NCBI GenBank assembly: GCA_965656085.1
Contig: CBFHJA010000005.1
Span: forward strand, 73,662-137,661
Source: Aliishimia sp965656085
GTDB taxonomy: Bacteria; Pseudomonadota; Alphaproteobacteria; Rhodobacterales; Rhodobacteraceae
Length of the DNA stretch: 64,000 bases
Direction: 5' to 3'
Shown here one piece after another: positions 1-8,307 of this stretch (its first letter is position 1; each line of letters starts with the position of its first letter). A program made the position numbers and the translations under genes. The notes beneath the pieces are model-generated. The model did not search any database and was not told the origin of the DNA. It saw nothing but the letters and a program-made list of their open reading frames with translations.

Positions 1-79
1 TGACACCCTCCGTCTGTGATGGACGGGAGTATTATCCGAAAATTGGGTTAACGGCTCTTAATCGGGCCGTACGGTGCCA

Positions 80-529
80 TTAACTTTCGGCACCCGGCTC
101 CTGATAGACGCCCTGCTCTTTCAGCGCGTCGATCACTTCCTTGGGCATATAGGTCTCATCATGCCGCGCGAGGATTTCGGAGGCCTGAAACACGCCATCG
201 ACGAAACGCCCGGTGCCGACCATGCCCTCGTTCTCCCCGAAAAGATCAGGAAGCACACCGGTATAGGCGACGCGCACGCTCTCGCCGCCATCGGTCACGT
301 TGAAGGTGATCGTTGCGCCCTCACCACGTATCAGAGTGCCCTCCTCCACGAGCCCACCGATGCGGAACACCTCCGTCGGTTGCGGCGGCTCGGCCACAAC
401 CTGCGACGGGGAACGGAAGAAGTTGATCCCATCGCGCATCGCGTAGCCGATCAGCCCAGTGGACAGAACGAGCGCCACAAAGAGCACGAGGATGATCTGG
501 ACGCGGCGCTGTTTCTTGAGGCTTTTCAT
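80..529 (-). CDS. ccmE: Cytochrome c-type biogenesis heme chaperone CcmE
   Basis: CcmE receives heme at the periplasmic face of the inner membrane, binds it covalently and passes it to the CcmF/H ligase that attaches it to apocytochrome c. The 149-residue length is normal for the family. A single N-terminal membrane anchor spans about residues 11-29, followed by a beta-barrel OB-fold domain. The heme-attachment segment LARHDETYMP puts the covalent histidine at His123 and the ligand tyrosine at Tyr127. No other ccm gene lies in the window. The next gene, argC, ends 18 bp upstream on the same strand, so the two may be cotranscribed. Confidence 0.96.
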   Translation of the reverse strand: MKSLKKQRRVQIILVLFVALVLSTGLIGYAMRDGINFFRSPSQVVAEPPQPTEVFRIGGLVEEGTLIRGEGATITFNVTDGGESVRVAYTGVLPDLFGENEGMVGTGRFVDGVFQASEILARHDETYMPKEVIDALKEQGVYQEPGAES

Positions 530-547
530 ATCACTACACGTTTTCTG

Positions 548-1579
548 TCACGGGAAGAGCGGAGCCATCATCAGGCCCTGCACCTCGGGAAAGTTAAGCA
601 TCAGGTTGGCGTTCTGCAAGGCTTGACCGGAGGACCCCTTGGTCAGGTTATCCAAAGCTGCCACAACAATCGCCCGCCCGTCCATGCGGTCCCCGGTCAC
701 ACCAATATGGCAGAAGTTGGAGCCGCGCACGTCATGGGTCGAGGGCGTCTGACCAATGGGCAGCACCTGCAAGAAGGGCTCGTCCACATAGGCCGTTGTC
801 AGCGCAGCGTGGATCGCGTCCGCATCGCCATGCACATAGGTGGTGGCGAGAATGCCCCGGTTGGCGGGGATCAGATGCGGGGTGAACTGCACCTTGACCT
901 TGCGCCCGGCAAGCGCGCTGAACTCCTGATCGAACTCGCCCAAGTGGCGGTGCGTGCCGCCCACCGCATAGGCATTGGTGCCCTCGCTGAGCTCGGCATG
1001 GAGCAGGTTCTCCTTGAGCGACCGCCCGGCCCCCGAGACCGCACATTTGAGGTCGAGAATGATGTGGTCGAGATCGATCACCCCGGCCTCGATCAGCGGG
1101 CGCAGCGCGAATTGCCCCGTCGCCGCGTTGCAACCGGTCCCGGCCACCAGCCGCGCGTCCTTGATCTGCGCGCGGTAGAACTCGGTGAGCCCATAGACCG
1201 CCTCGCCCTGCATATCCACCGCGCTGTGCGGGTTGCCATACCACTGGGCATAAGCCTCGGGGTCGCTCAGCCGGAAATCGGCGCTGAGATCAATGATTTT
1301 CAGGTCTTTCGGCAGCGCCGAGATAACCTCTTGGCTGGTCTTGTGCGGCAGCGCGCAGAAGCACAGGTCGATCCCGTCCCAGTCGATGGCGTCGATGGTG
1401 ACCAGATCGGGCAGGTCCAGATGGCGCAGGAAGGGGAAAACCTCCGCCATGGCCATGCCGGCCTTGGAGTTGGCCCCCAGAGCGGCGATCTTCAAGCCGC
1501 CATGGGTCGAGATCAGCCGGATCAGTTCCGCCCCCGTGTAGCCTGACGCCCCCAGAATTGCGATTTTCTTCATTGTCAT
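548..1579 (-). CDS. argC: N-acetyl-gamma-glutamyl-phosphate reductase
   Basis: ArgC catalyses the NADPH-dependent reduction of N-acetylglutamyl 5-phosphate to the semialdehyde, the third step of arginine synthesis, in the cytoplasm. The 343 residues start with a Rossmann nucleotide-binding motif GASGYTGAE (10-18). The catalytic cysteine lies in AGTGCNAATGQ at Cys150; many homologs have GCYPT here, so this is the GCNAAT variant. The start is ambiguous between two in-frame ATG codons at 1579 and 1573; the longer form is given. It lies between murI and ccmE on the same strand with short gaps. No other arginine gene is nearby. Confidence 0.96.
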   Translation of the reverse strand: MTMKKIAILGASGYTGAELIRLISTHGGLKIAALGANSKAGMAMAEVFPFLRHLDLPDLVTIDAIDWDGIDLCFCALPHKTSQEVISALPKDLKIIDLSADFRLSDPEAYAQWYGNPHSAVDMQGEAVYGLTEFYRAQIKDARLVAGTGCNAATGQFALRPLIEAGVIDLDHIILDLKCAVSGAGRSLKENLLHAELSEGTNAYAVGGTHRHLGEFDQEFSALAGRKVKVQFTPHLIPANRGILATTYVHGDADAIHAALTTAYVDEPFLQVLPIGQTPSTHDVRGSNFCHIGVTGDRMDGRAIVVAALDNLTKGSSGQALQNANLMLNFPEVQGLMMAPLFP

Positions 1580-1607
1580 GTCTTTTCAGTCAGATACAGA
1601 TCAAAAT

Positions 1608-2417
1608 TCATGCGGATGTGAACGTGATCTGTCGTCGGAGAAACTGCGTCGCCCGGTCGCTGACGCGCTCCGGATGACCCGTGGTGACAAAACCCGCCGG
1701 GCTGTCGCCCACCATGCCCGGATGCCGCTCCAGATAGTCCGAGAGCGAAGCGGCGACCAGATTGGCCTGACTATAGACCGTGACCTCCGGGCCAAGCGCG
1801 GCCTGAAACGCGTCCGCGACCAGCGGGTAATGCGTGCATCCGAGAATTGCGGCTTCAGGCTCGGGCATCTTGCGTTTCAGCGCGTCCACATGCGAACGCA
1901 CCAGCGCCTCGGCGAGGATCATGTCGCCCTCTTCGATGGCATCCACCACACCGCCGCAGGCCTGCGCTTCCACATCGACGCCAATCGCGCGAAAGGCAAG
2001 CTCGCGCTGGAAGGCCCGAGAGGCCACCGTCGCGGGGGTCGCAAAAAGCGCGACATGTTTGACGGCCACCTCGCGGGGCGGCGAGTTATCGCCCCATTGC
2101 CGCTCGGTGAGCGCCTCGATCATCGGCACGAACACCCCCAGCACCCGCTTGCCCGGTGGCACGCCCGCCTCCTGCATCCGCCGCAGCGCGGCGGCAGAAG
2201 CGGTGTTACAGGCCAGAATCACCAGATCGCAGCCCGCATCCCACATCGCCGTCACGGCGGCCTTGGTCAGATCGTGGATATCGTCGCTGTCCCGCACCCC
2301 GTAGGGCGCATGGGCGCTGTCGGCATAGTAATAGAGCGGCACATCGGGGAGCCGTTTTGCCACGGCATCCAGCACCGTCAGCCCGCCAAGGCCGCTATCG
2401 AAAATTCCAACTGCCAT
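1608..2417 (-). CDS. murI: Glutamate racemase
   Basis: MurI interconverts L- and D-glutamate to supply the D-Glu of peptidoglycan. The 269-residue protein starts MAVGIFDSGLGG, the canonical N-terminus with the catalytic Asp7/Ser8. The two racemization cysteines are Cys70 (ACNTAS) and Cys194 (GCTHYP). The frame is open a further 33 codons upstream, but that extension would run into the end of the upstream acyltransferase gene and matches nothing in the family, so the ATG at 2417 was chosen. The gene follows the acyltransferase by 28 bp, suggesting one transcript. Later in the window alr supplies the D-Ala counterpart. Confidence 0.95.
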   Translation of the reverse strand: MAVGIFDSGLGGLTVLDAVAKRLPDVPLYYYADSAHAPYGVRDSDDIHDLTKAAVTAMWDAGCDLVILACNTASAAALRRMQEAGVPPGKRVLGVFVPMIEALTERQWGDNSPPREVAVKHVALFATPATVASRAFQRELAFRAIGVDVEAQACGGVVDAIEEGDMILAEALVRSHVDALKRKMPEPEAAILGCTHYPLVADAFQAALGPEVTVYSQANLVAASLSDYLERHPGMVGDSPAGFVTTGHPERVSDRATQFLRRQITFTSA

Positions 2418-2445
2418 GTCCTGCGCCCGATCTTGCGGCCCGGTG

Positions 2446-3336
2446 CTACCGGTGATGGTCCTCGAATTCATATCCCAACGCAGTGGGGTTCGGCACCGCG
2501 TCTGGCGCAAGCTCATACGTGGCTTTTCGCAGGAATTCCATCATTGCTTTGCCATCCTTGGCAAAAGGCGCCCAGTCTTCGGGCCCGAGCGGGTCGCCGA
2601 TCACAACGCGCACGGGCGTATCGACCCGCTTTGTGAACTCTTTGATGAGCAGGCCAAGGCGCAGCGTGTAGTGCATGTGGCTGGCGATCTGGAACATCCG
2701 GCTGGTATGGCCCTCGAAGAAGATCGGCACCACGGTCGCGCCGGATTTGGCGATCATCCGCGCGGTGAAGCTGCGCCAGCGCGGATCGAGCGGCTGGCTG
2801 AAGGGCTTGGCCGCCGTCGCCACGGTGCCGCCCGGAAAGACGCCAATCGCGCCGCCCGCACCGAGATAGCGCAACGCCTCCTTGCGGGTCTGGATGTTCA
2901 GCGCCAGCGCATCCTTCGTGTCGTCAAAAGAGATCGGCAGCACGATGCGGTTCACCTCTTCGGCCCGCCGGAAGACCGAATTGGCCAGAATGCGAAAATC
3001 GCCCCGGGTCTGGCGCAGGATATGCCCCATCATCAGCCCGTCAAGAATGCCGTAAGGGTGATTGGCGACCAGCACCAGCGGCCCGGTCCGGGGGATGGCG
3101 TCCAGCGCGCCGCGCGTGATGTCGAGGCTGAGCCCGTAGCGCGCGACCATCACATCCCAGAAATCGCGGCCCGCCGCGACGTCCTGTTCGTAGCCATCGG
3201 CGCGCTTGATGAGCCGAAGCCGGCCCGTGGTGTTTTCCATCAGCCGCACAACGGCGCGTCCGCCCCGTGTCTGGGCGCCAAACGCGTAGGAGATGTCACG
3301 GGTCACGGAGCGTTTATTCGGCATCGTATCGCTCAA
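2446..3336 (-). CDS. PlsC-type lysophospholipid acyltransferase
   Basis: This is probably a membrane-associated acyltransferase that moves an acyl chain to a lysophospholipid or related acceptor. The 296 residues hold an acyltransferase block with ANHPYGILDG at 91-100 and the glycerol-phosphate type motif FPGGTVAT further on. The spacing from His93 to Asp99 is HX5D rather than the HX4D of classical PlsC, as in a hemolysin-like branch of the superfamily (from memory). No clear transmembrane helix is visible. The substrate cannot be read from the sequence; ornithine-lipid or phosphatidate synthesis are both possible. It lies just upstream of murI on the same strand. Confidence 0.8.
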   Translation of the reverse strand: MSDTMPNKRSVTRDISYAFGAQTRGGRAVVRLMENTTGRLRLIKRADGYEQDVAAGRDFWDVMVARYGLSLDITRGALDAIPRTGPLVLVANHPYGILDGLMMGHILRQTRGDFRILANSVFRRAEEVNRIVLPISFDDTKDALALNIQTRKEALRYLGAGGAIGVFPGGTVATAAKPFSQPLDPRWRSFTARMIAKSGATVVPIFFEGHTSRMFQIASHMHYTLRLGLLIKEFTKRVDTPVRVVIGDPLGPEDWAPFAKDGKAMMEFLRKATYELAPDAVPNPTALGYEFEDHHR

Positions 3337-3486
3337 CTGGTCTTTGTTTGGCTGCTCTGTAGCGCGGTTGCAGCACTATGCCTATCCTTGATGACAGATC
3401 TGTGACGAATTGGGCATGACTTGCACCTTGCGCGCCCCGGGGCCGCAATCCGATACCTCCCGCCCGGCGCGGGTTCGGCCGGATCG

Positions 3487-6400
3487 CTACTCCGCCGCCT
3501 TCGCCACAGGCGCGCCGCCCGCGCGGATCACGGCCAAAAGCTCTTCGCGCCGTTTCGCCGCCTTCGCCTCGTTCTGCGCCTTCACCGGCCCGAATCCGCG
3601 AATGTCGAGCGGCAGCGCGGCGAGCGCGAGCACCGCCTCGCGGGTTTGCTGGGTCAGCTTGCCCATCGCCTCGGCCATATCCGCCTCATATTGCCGGATC
3701 AGCGCGCGCTCCATCTTCCGCTCGGCGGTCCGCCCGAACAGATCGAAGGGCGTGCCGCGCAGCACCTTCATGCGCTTCAGCAGCGGCATGAACCGCACCA
3801 CCCATTCCCCAAACTCGCGCTTGGCAGGCCGCCCATCCGGCCCCTGCTTCTCCAGCATCGGCGGCGCAAGGTGATAGGTCAGCTCCAGATCACCGTCGAA
3901 TTCGGCCTCGGCCTTGGCCCGCGTCTCCAGCAGCATCCGCGCGACCTCGTACTCGTCCTTATAGGCCAGCAGCTTGTGATAGCCCTTCGCAACCGCCTCC
4001 TTCAGCGCCGCATCCTCGATCCCGTCCACAAACGCGCGGTATTTCTTGGCAAGCCGCTTGGATTGATACTTTGTCAGGTGCTCGGCGCGAAACGCGATCT
4101 TGTCCTCCAGCGTCTTGGGCATCTGCACCACCTTGGGCTCCGCCACCCGCGCCGCCTCTTGCGGGTGCAGCGCCGCCCAGCGCCCGATATCAAAGGCGCG
4201 CAGGTTCTTCTCGACCGCCGCGCCGTTGAGCTCGATGGCCGCCCGGATCGCCTCGCCGGAGACCGGAACAAGGCCCATCTGCCACGCCGCGCCGAAAATC
4301 ATCATGTTAGAGAAGATCGAGTCGCCCATCACCGCCTTGGCCAGATCGGAAGCGTCAAACAGTGTCAGCCGATCCCGAAGCCGCGCTTCGAGCGAGAGGC
4401 TCAGCCGGTCCGCGGGAATGGTAAACTCGGTGTCGCGGGTGAAATCGCCGGTGATGATCTCGTGACTGTTCACCACCGCCCCGGTCTTGCCCGGCGATGT
4501 GAGCCCAAGCGTCTTCGCGCCCGCCGAGACCACAAGATCGCCGCCAATGAGCGCATCGCACTCTCCCGTCGAGACCCGTACCGCGCTGATATCATGGGGA
4601 TCATTTGCGAGCCGCGCATGGATATGCACCGCCCCGCCCTTTTGCGCCAAGCCCGCCATCTCCATCATCGACGCGCCCTTGCCGTCGATCTGCGCTGCCT
4701 GCGCGAGCACCGCGCCGATGGTCACGACGCCGGTGCCGCCGACCCCGGTGATGACGACATTCCACGTCCCCTTGATCTCGGGGATTGCAGGCTCCGGCAG
4801 GTCCGGCAGGTCAATCGAGGTCGTCGCGGCCTTCTTCAACTGCGCCCCCTTCACGGTCACGAAGGACGGGCAGAAGCCCTTCACGCAGGAGAAATCCTTG
4901 TTGCAGGAGGACTGATCAATCGCCCGCTTGCGCCCCAACTCGGTCTCCTTCGGCACGATCGACACGCAGTTCGACTGCACCCCACAATCGCCGCAGCCCT
5001 CGCAGATGTCGGTATTGATGAACACCCGCTTGTCCGGATCGGGGAAGGTGCCCCGCTTGCGGCGGCGGCGTTTCTCGGCGGCGCAGGTCTGCACATAGAC
5101 GATCACGGACACGCCGCCGATCTCGGCCATCTTTTCCTGAACCGTCTGCAAGTCCGCCCGCTCATGGGTCGGCACCCCGCTGGGCACTTTCGAGAAATCG
5201 ACGTCTTCTTTCTCGTCATAGACAATCGCCACGGTCTCGCAGCCCATGGCGCGGACCTCGTCGGCAATCCGGTAGGGCGTCAGATCGCCCTCATTGCCTT
5301 GCCCGCCGGTCATGGCCACGGCGTCATTGTAGAGGATCTTGTAGGTGATGTTGGTGCCGGCGGCGAGCGCGGCCCGGATCGCCTGCACCCCGGAATGGTT
5401 ATAGGTCCCGTCGCCGATATTCTGGAACACGTGCTCCCGTGTCGAGAACGGGGCCTCGCCGATCCAGTTCGCGCCTTCCCCTCCCATATGGGTGAATCCG
5501 AGCGTGTCGCGGTCCATCCATTGCGCCATGAAGTGACAGCCGATCCCGGCATAGGCGCGCGAGCCATCGGGAACCTTCGTGGAGGTGTTGTGCGGGCAGC
5601 CCGAGCAGAAATAGGGCAGGCGCGCGGCGATGTCCTCCGCGTTGTCCGAGCGCCGGGCCTCATCGAGCAACGCAAGCCCCGCTTCGATCCCATCGGTGCG
5701 CCGCCCTTCTTCGAGCAGCACCCGGCCCAGCTTTTCGGCGATGTCGGTGGGGTCGAGCGCATAGCGCGCCGAGAACAATTCCTTGCCGTCCTTGGTGCCG
5801 CCATAGACCCGCCGCCCCTGACGGTTGTCGAAGAGCGCTTCCTTGATCTGCACTTCGATCAGCTTGCGCTTTTCCTCCACGACGATGATCAGATCCAGCC
5901 CCTCGGCCCACTCGGTGATCCCTGCCATATCAAGCGGCCATGTCTGCCCGACCTTGTAGGTGGTGATCCCGAGCCGTTCGGCCTCGCCTTCGTCGATGTT
6001 CAAGAGCGACAGCGCATGCACCAGATCGAGCCAGTTCTTGCCCGCCGCCACCATGCCGATCTTCGCGCCGGGCTTGCCCCAGACGCGTTTGTCCATCTGG
6101 TTGGCGTGGCTGAACGCCTCGGCGGCGTGGCGCTTATAGTCGATGAGCCGCGCCTCCTGCTCGATGCGATCGTCCACCAGCCGGATGTTGAGCCCGCCCT
6201 CGGGCAGATCGAACTTGGGCGTCACAAACGAGAACCGCGACGGATCGCCATCCACCACGGAGGTCACTTCCACCGTGTCCTTCATCGTCTTCAGCCCGGC
6301 CCAGAGCCCGGCATAGCGCGACAGCGCGAAGCCATAGAGGCCGAAATCGAGGATTTCCTGCACACCGGCGGGGTTCAGCACGGGCATATAGGCGTCGATC

Positions 6401-6888
6401 AGCGCGAACTCAGATTGGTGCAGCGCGGTGGAGGACTCGCCGGTGTGATCGTCGCCCATCGCCACGAGCACACCGCCATTGGGATCGGTCCCGGCCATGT
6501 TGGCGTGTTTGAACACGTCCCCGGTCCGGTCGACGCCGGGCCCTTTGCCGTACCAGAGCCCGAACACCCCGTCATACTTGCCCTCGCCCCGCAGGTTTGC
6601 TTGCTGCGCGCCCCAGAGCGCGGTGGCGGCGAGGTCTTCGTTGAGCCCGGGCTGAAAGACGACGCCCGATTGCTTGAGAAATTTCTCAGCCCGCATCATC
6701 TGCATGTCGACCGCGCCCAGAGGCGAGCCGCGATAGCCGGTGACGAGCCCGGCGGTGCTGAGCCCGGCGGCTTTGTCGATGGCGGCCTGCATGAGCATGA
6801 GCCGGACCAGCGCTTGCGTGCCGTTCAAAAGAACGGGTGATTTCTCGAGATCGTAGCGGTCATCGAGGGTGATTGCGTGCTTGGTCAT
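3487..6888 (-). CDS. Fused indolepyruvate ferredoxin oxidoreductase (alpha/beta + gamma)
   Basis: This thiamine-pyrophosphate enzyme oxidatively decarboxylates aryl- or branched-chain 2-oxoacids to acyl-CoA in aromatic amino acid breakdown. The 1133-residue protein fuses regions that are separate subunits (IorA/IorB) in archaea. In order: an N-terminal pyrimidine-binding domain (YRGSPLG near 54); a TPP site with GDGTYNH near 490 followed by NDAVAMTGGQ; a cysteine cluster CEGCGDC near 628 and further cysteines for an iron-sulfur cluster; and a gamma domain starting at VVITGVGGTGV near 711. A strong Shine-Dalgarno GGGAGG precedes the ATG by 8 nt. A LysR gene is divergent from a shared 193-bp promoter region and is the likely regulator. 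Confidence 0.93.
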   Translation of the reverse strand: MTKHAITLDDRYDLEKSPVLLNGTQALVRLMLMQAAIDKAAGLSTAGLVTGYRGSPLGAVDMQMMRAEKFLKQSGVVFQPGLNEDLAATALWGAQQANLRGEGKYDGVFGLWYGKGPGVDRTGDVFKHANMAGTDPNGGVLVAMGDDHTGESSTALHQSEFALIDAYMPVLNPAGVQEILDFGLYGFALSRYAGLWAGLKTMKDTVEVTSVVDGDPSRFSFVTPKFDLPEGGLNIRLVDDRIEQEARLIDYKRHAAEAFSHANQMDKRVWGKPGAKIGMVAAGKNWLDLVHALSLLNIDEGEAERLGITTYKVGQTWPLDMAGITEWAEGLDLIIVVEEKRKLIEVQIKEALFDNRQGRRVYGGTKDGKELFSARYALDPTDIAEKLGRVLLEEGRRTDGIEAGLALLDEARRSDNAEDIAARLPYFCSGCPHNTSTKVPDGSRAYAGIGCHFMAQWMDRDTLGFTHMGGEGANWIGEAPFSTREHVFQNIGDGTYNHSGVQAIRAALAAGTNITYKILYNDAVAMTGGQGNEGDLTPYRIADEVRAMGCETVAIVYDEKEDVDFSKVPSGVPTHERADLQTVQEKMAEIGGVSVIVYVQTCAAEKRRRRKRGTFPDPDKRVFINTDICEGCGDCGVQSNCVSIVPKETELGRKRAIDQSSCNKDFSCVKGFCPSFVTVKGAQLKKAATTSIDLPDLPEPAIPEIKGTWNVVITGVGGTGVVTIGAVLAQAAQIDGKGASMMEMAGLAQKGGAVHIHARLANDPHDISAVRVSTGECDALIGGDLVVSAGAKTLGLTSPGKTGAVVNSHEIITGDFTRDTEFTIPADRLSLSLEARLRDRLTLFDASDLAKAVMGDSIFSNMMIFGAAWQMGLVPVSGEAIRAAIELNGAAVEKNLRAFDIGRWAALHPQEAARVAEPKVVQMPKTLEDKIAFRAEHLTKYQSKRLAKKYRAFVDGIEDAALKEAVAKGYHKLLAYKDEYEVARMLLETRAKAEAEFDGDLELTYHLAPPMLEKQGPDGRPAKREFGEWVVRFMPLLKRMKVLRGTPFDLFGRTAERKMERALIRQYEADMAEAMGKLTQQTREAVLALAALPLDIRGFGPVKAQNEAKAAKRREELLAVIRAGGAPVAKAAE

Positions 6889-6993
6889 CAGGCGCCTCCC
6901 GTCGTCTGCTGAAGCAGAATGGGGCCGCGCAGACCCCGCCTGCCTTGTTATGCATCATTTCCATGTAATATAGGTCACAAATGCTGACCCGAC

Positions 6994-7048
6994 GAGGAAA
7001 TTTTGCATTTTCCGCCGCGTGAGCGCTGCCTTGATGGAAAATTTCCTC
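6994..7048. promoter_or_regulatory. 11-bp inverted repeat in the oxidoreductase/LysR divergent promoter
   Basis: GAGGAAATTTT at 6994-7004 is matched exactly by its reverse complement AAAATTTCCTC at 7038-7048. The arms are separated by 33 bp, so equivalent points are 44 bp apart, about four helical turns. The stretch is AT-rich against GC-rich surroundings and lies 33 bp upstream of the LysR start. A pair of sites in this arrangement fits a LysR-type operator that loops or bridges DNA; this is inference. Confidence 0.55.
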
Positions 7049-7081
7049 TATCCAAGGGTGCAGGGAACGAAAGTATAACCG

Positions 7082-7987
7082 ATGGACTGGGACAAACTCA
7101 GAATATTTCACGCCGTCGCCGATGCGGGCAGCCTCACCCATGCCGGCGACAAGCTCAACCTGTCGCAATCGGCGGTCAGCCGCCAGATCAGGGCGCTGGA
7201 AGAATCACTCAATGCAACCTTGTTCCACCGCCATGCGCGCGGTCTGATCCTGACCGAACAGGGCGAGCTATTGCACCACGCGACCTCGGCGATGACCCGC
7301 CGCCTCGACACCGCCGCCGCCCGCATCCGCGACAGCGAGGAAGAGGTGTTCGGCGAATTGCGCGTGACCACCACGATCGGCTTCGGCTCGCTCTGGCTGG
7401 CCCCGCGCCTGCACAAGCTCTATGAGCAATATCCCGACCTCAAGGTGGACCTGATGCTCGAAGAGCGGGTGCTGGACTTGCCGATGCGCGAGGCCGATGT
7501 GGCGATCCGCATGAAGGAGCCGAGCCAGGCCGACCTTGTGCGCAAGAAGCTGATGTCGATCCGCATGGGGCTCTTCGCGACCCGCTCCTATCTCGACGCG
7601 GCCGGGGTGCCGGAGACGCTGGACGATCTGCACAAGCACCGGCTGATCTGCCAGAGCCCAAATTCCGTGCAGGTGAGCGCGGGAAATACGCTTGTGAAGG
7701 AATTGTTGACCCATGAGCCGCGCGGGCTCTTGACCGTGAACAATTACTTCGGTGTGTTGCAAGCCGTGATCTATGATCTCGGCCTTGGCCTGCTACCCGA
7801 TTACGTGCTCCTTGAGCATCCCGATCTGGTGATGGTCCTGCCCGAGGCGCGCTCTGCGGATGTCCCGGTGTTTCTGGCTTACCCGGAAGAATTGAGACAA
7901 TCCAAGCGGGTAGCGGCGTTTCGGGACTTCGTTCAGGCGGAGATCCGGTCCTATAGACAGTTGTCGCGCGAGATGCATGACGACTGA
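7082..7987 (+). CDS. LysR-family transcriptional regulator
   Basis: This 301-residue protein has a winged helix-turn-helix at about 1-60 (MDWDKLRIFHAVADAGSL start, then LNLSQSAVSRQIRALE as the recognition region). A periplasmic-binding-protein-like effector domain runs from about 90 to 295. It is divergent from the indolepyruvate oxidoreductase gene, the classical layout for a LysR protein controlling its neighbour, and a perfect inverted repeat sits between them. The effector is not evident; an aryl-2-oxoacid or aromatic amino acid would suit the neighbour. The Shine-Dalgarno is weak, but the N-terminus matches the family start. Confidence 0.9.
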   Translation: MDWDKLRIFHAVADAGSLTHAGDKLNLSQSAVSRQIRALEESLNATLFHRHARGLILTEQGELLHHATSAMTRRLDTAAARIRDSEEEVFGELRVTTTIGFGSLWLAPRLHKLYEQYPDLKVDLMLEERVLDLPMREADVAIRMKEPSQADLVRKKLMSIRMGLFATRSYLDAAGVPETLDDLHKHRLICQSPNSVQVSAGNTLVKELLTHEPRGLLTVNNYFGVLQAVIYDLGLGLLPDYVLLEHPDLVMVLPEARSADVPVFLAYPEELRQSKRVAAFRDFVQAEIRSYRQLSREMHDD

Positions 7988-8064
7988 GCCATGGGTGAGC
8001 CATGCACGGGGCGCATATCAGACATGACTGCCCGGTGCCATTTTGGTGCTTGATCGGACCGATC

Positions 8065-8160
8065 CCAACCCCTAACTGACCTCTCGAAGGTAGCGGGTTC
8101 TGCCCGCCCCTTCATACCTCCCTGTTGTACTGGCCGAGCCTTGTGGCTCGGCTTTTTTTT
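8065..8160 (+). ncRNA. Candidate small RNA or 5' leader upstream of the MscS-like gene
   Basis: The gap 7988-8307 holds no gene but contains two stem-loops. The first is GCGGG-TTCTG-CCCGC at 8093-8107. The second is an 8-bp perfect stem with a TTGT loop followed by eight T (8133-8160). Between them is an unpaired pyrimidine-rich stretch with CCTCCCT, which could pair with a ribosome binding site. A 13-bp interrupted palindrome GATCGG-A-CCGATC lies just upstream at 8052-8064. The element could be a free small RNA, the 3' end of the LysR mRNA, or an attenuator ahead of the channel gene. The 5' end given is approximate. I do not recognise a known RNA family. Confidence 0.4.
8133..8160 (+). terminator. 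Strong Rho-independent terminator
   Basis: GCCGAGCC (8133-8140), loop TTGT, GGCTCGGC (8145-8152), then eight consecutive T. The stem is perfect and the U-tract follows immediately, so it reads as a terminator on the plus strand only. It lies 145 bp after the LysR stop codon and 147 bp before the channel start. Confidence 0.9.
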
Positions 8161-8307
8161 GTGCGATGCACACCCGGGCGACCGGAGACACCGGACGCGC
8201 CGCAATTTGGCGCGCTTTGCCATGCGCGCGCCGCCCATCTCCATTGCCACCTGCCCGGCTTTGCGACACAGTCCCGGCGATGTGACCCGATTTTGCCGAG
8301 ATACGCC

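Noticed and set aside
3421..6840. A 1139-residue plus-strand frame antisense to the indolepyruvate oxidoreductase
   Set aside because: His/Arg/Pro-rich and without domains; the minus-strand gene has clear cofactor motifs.
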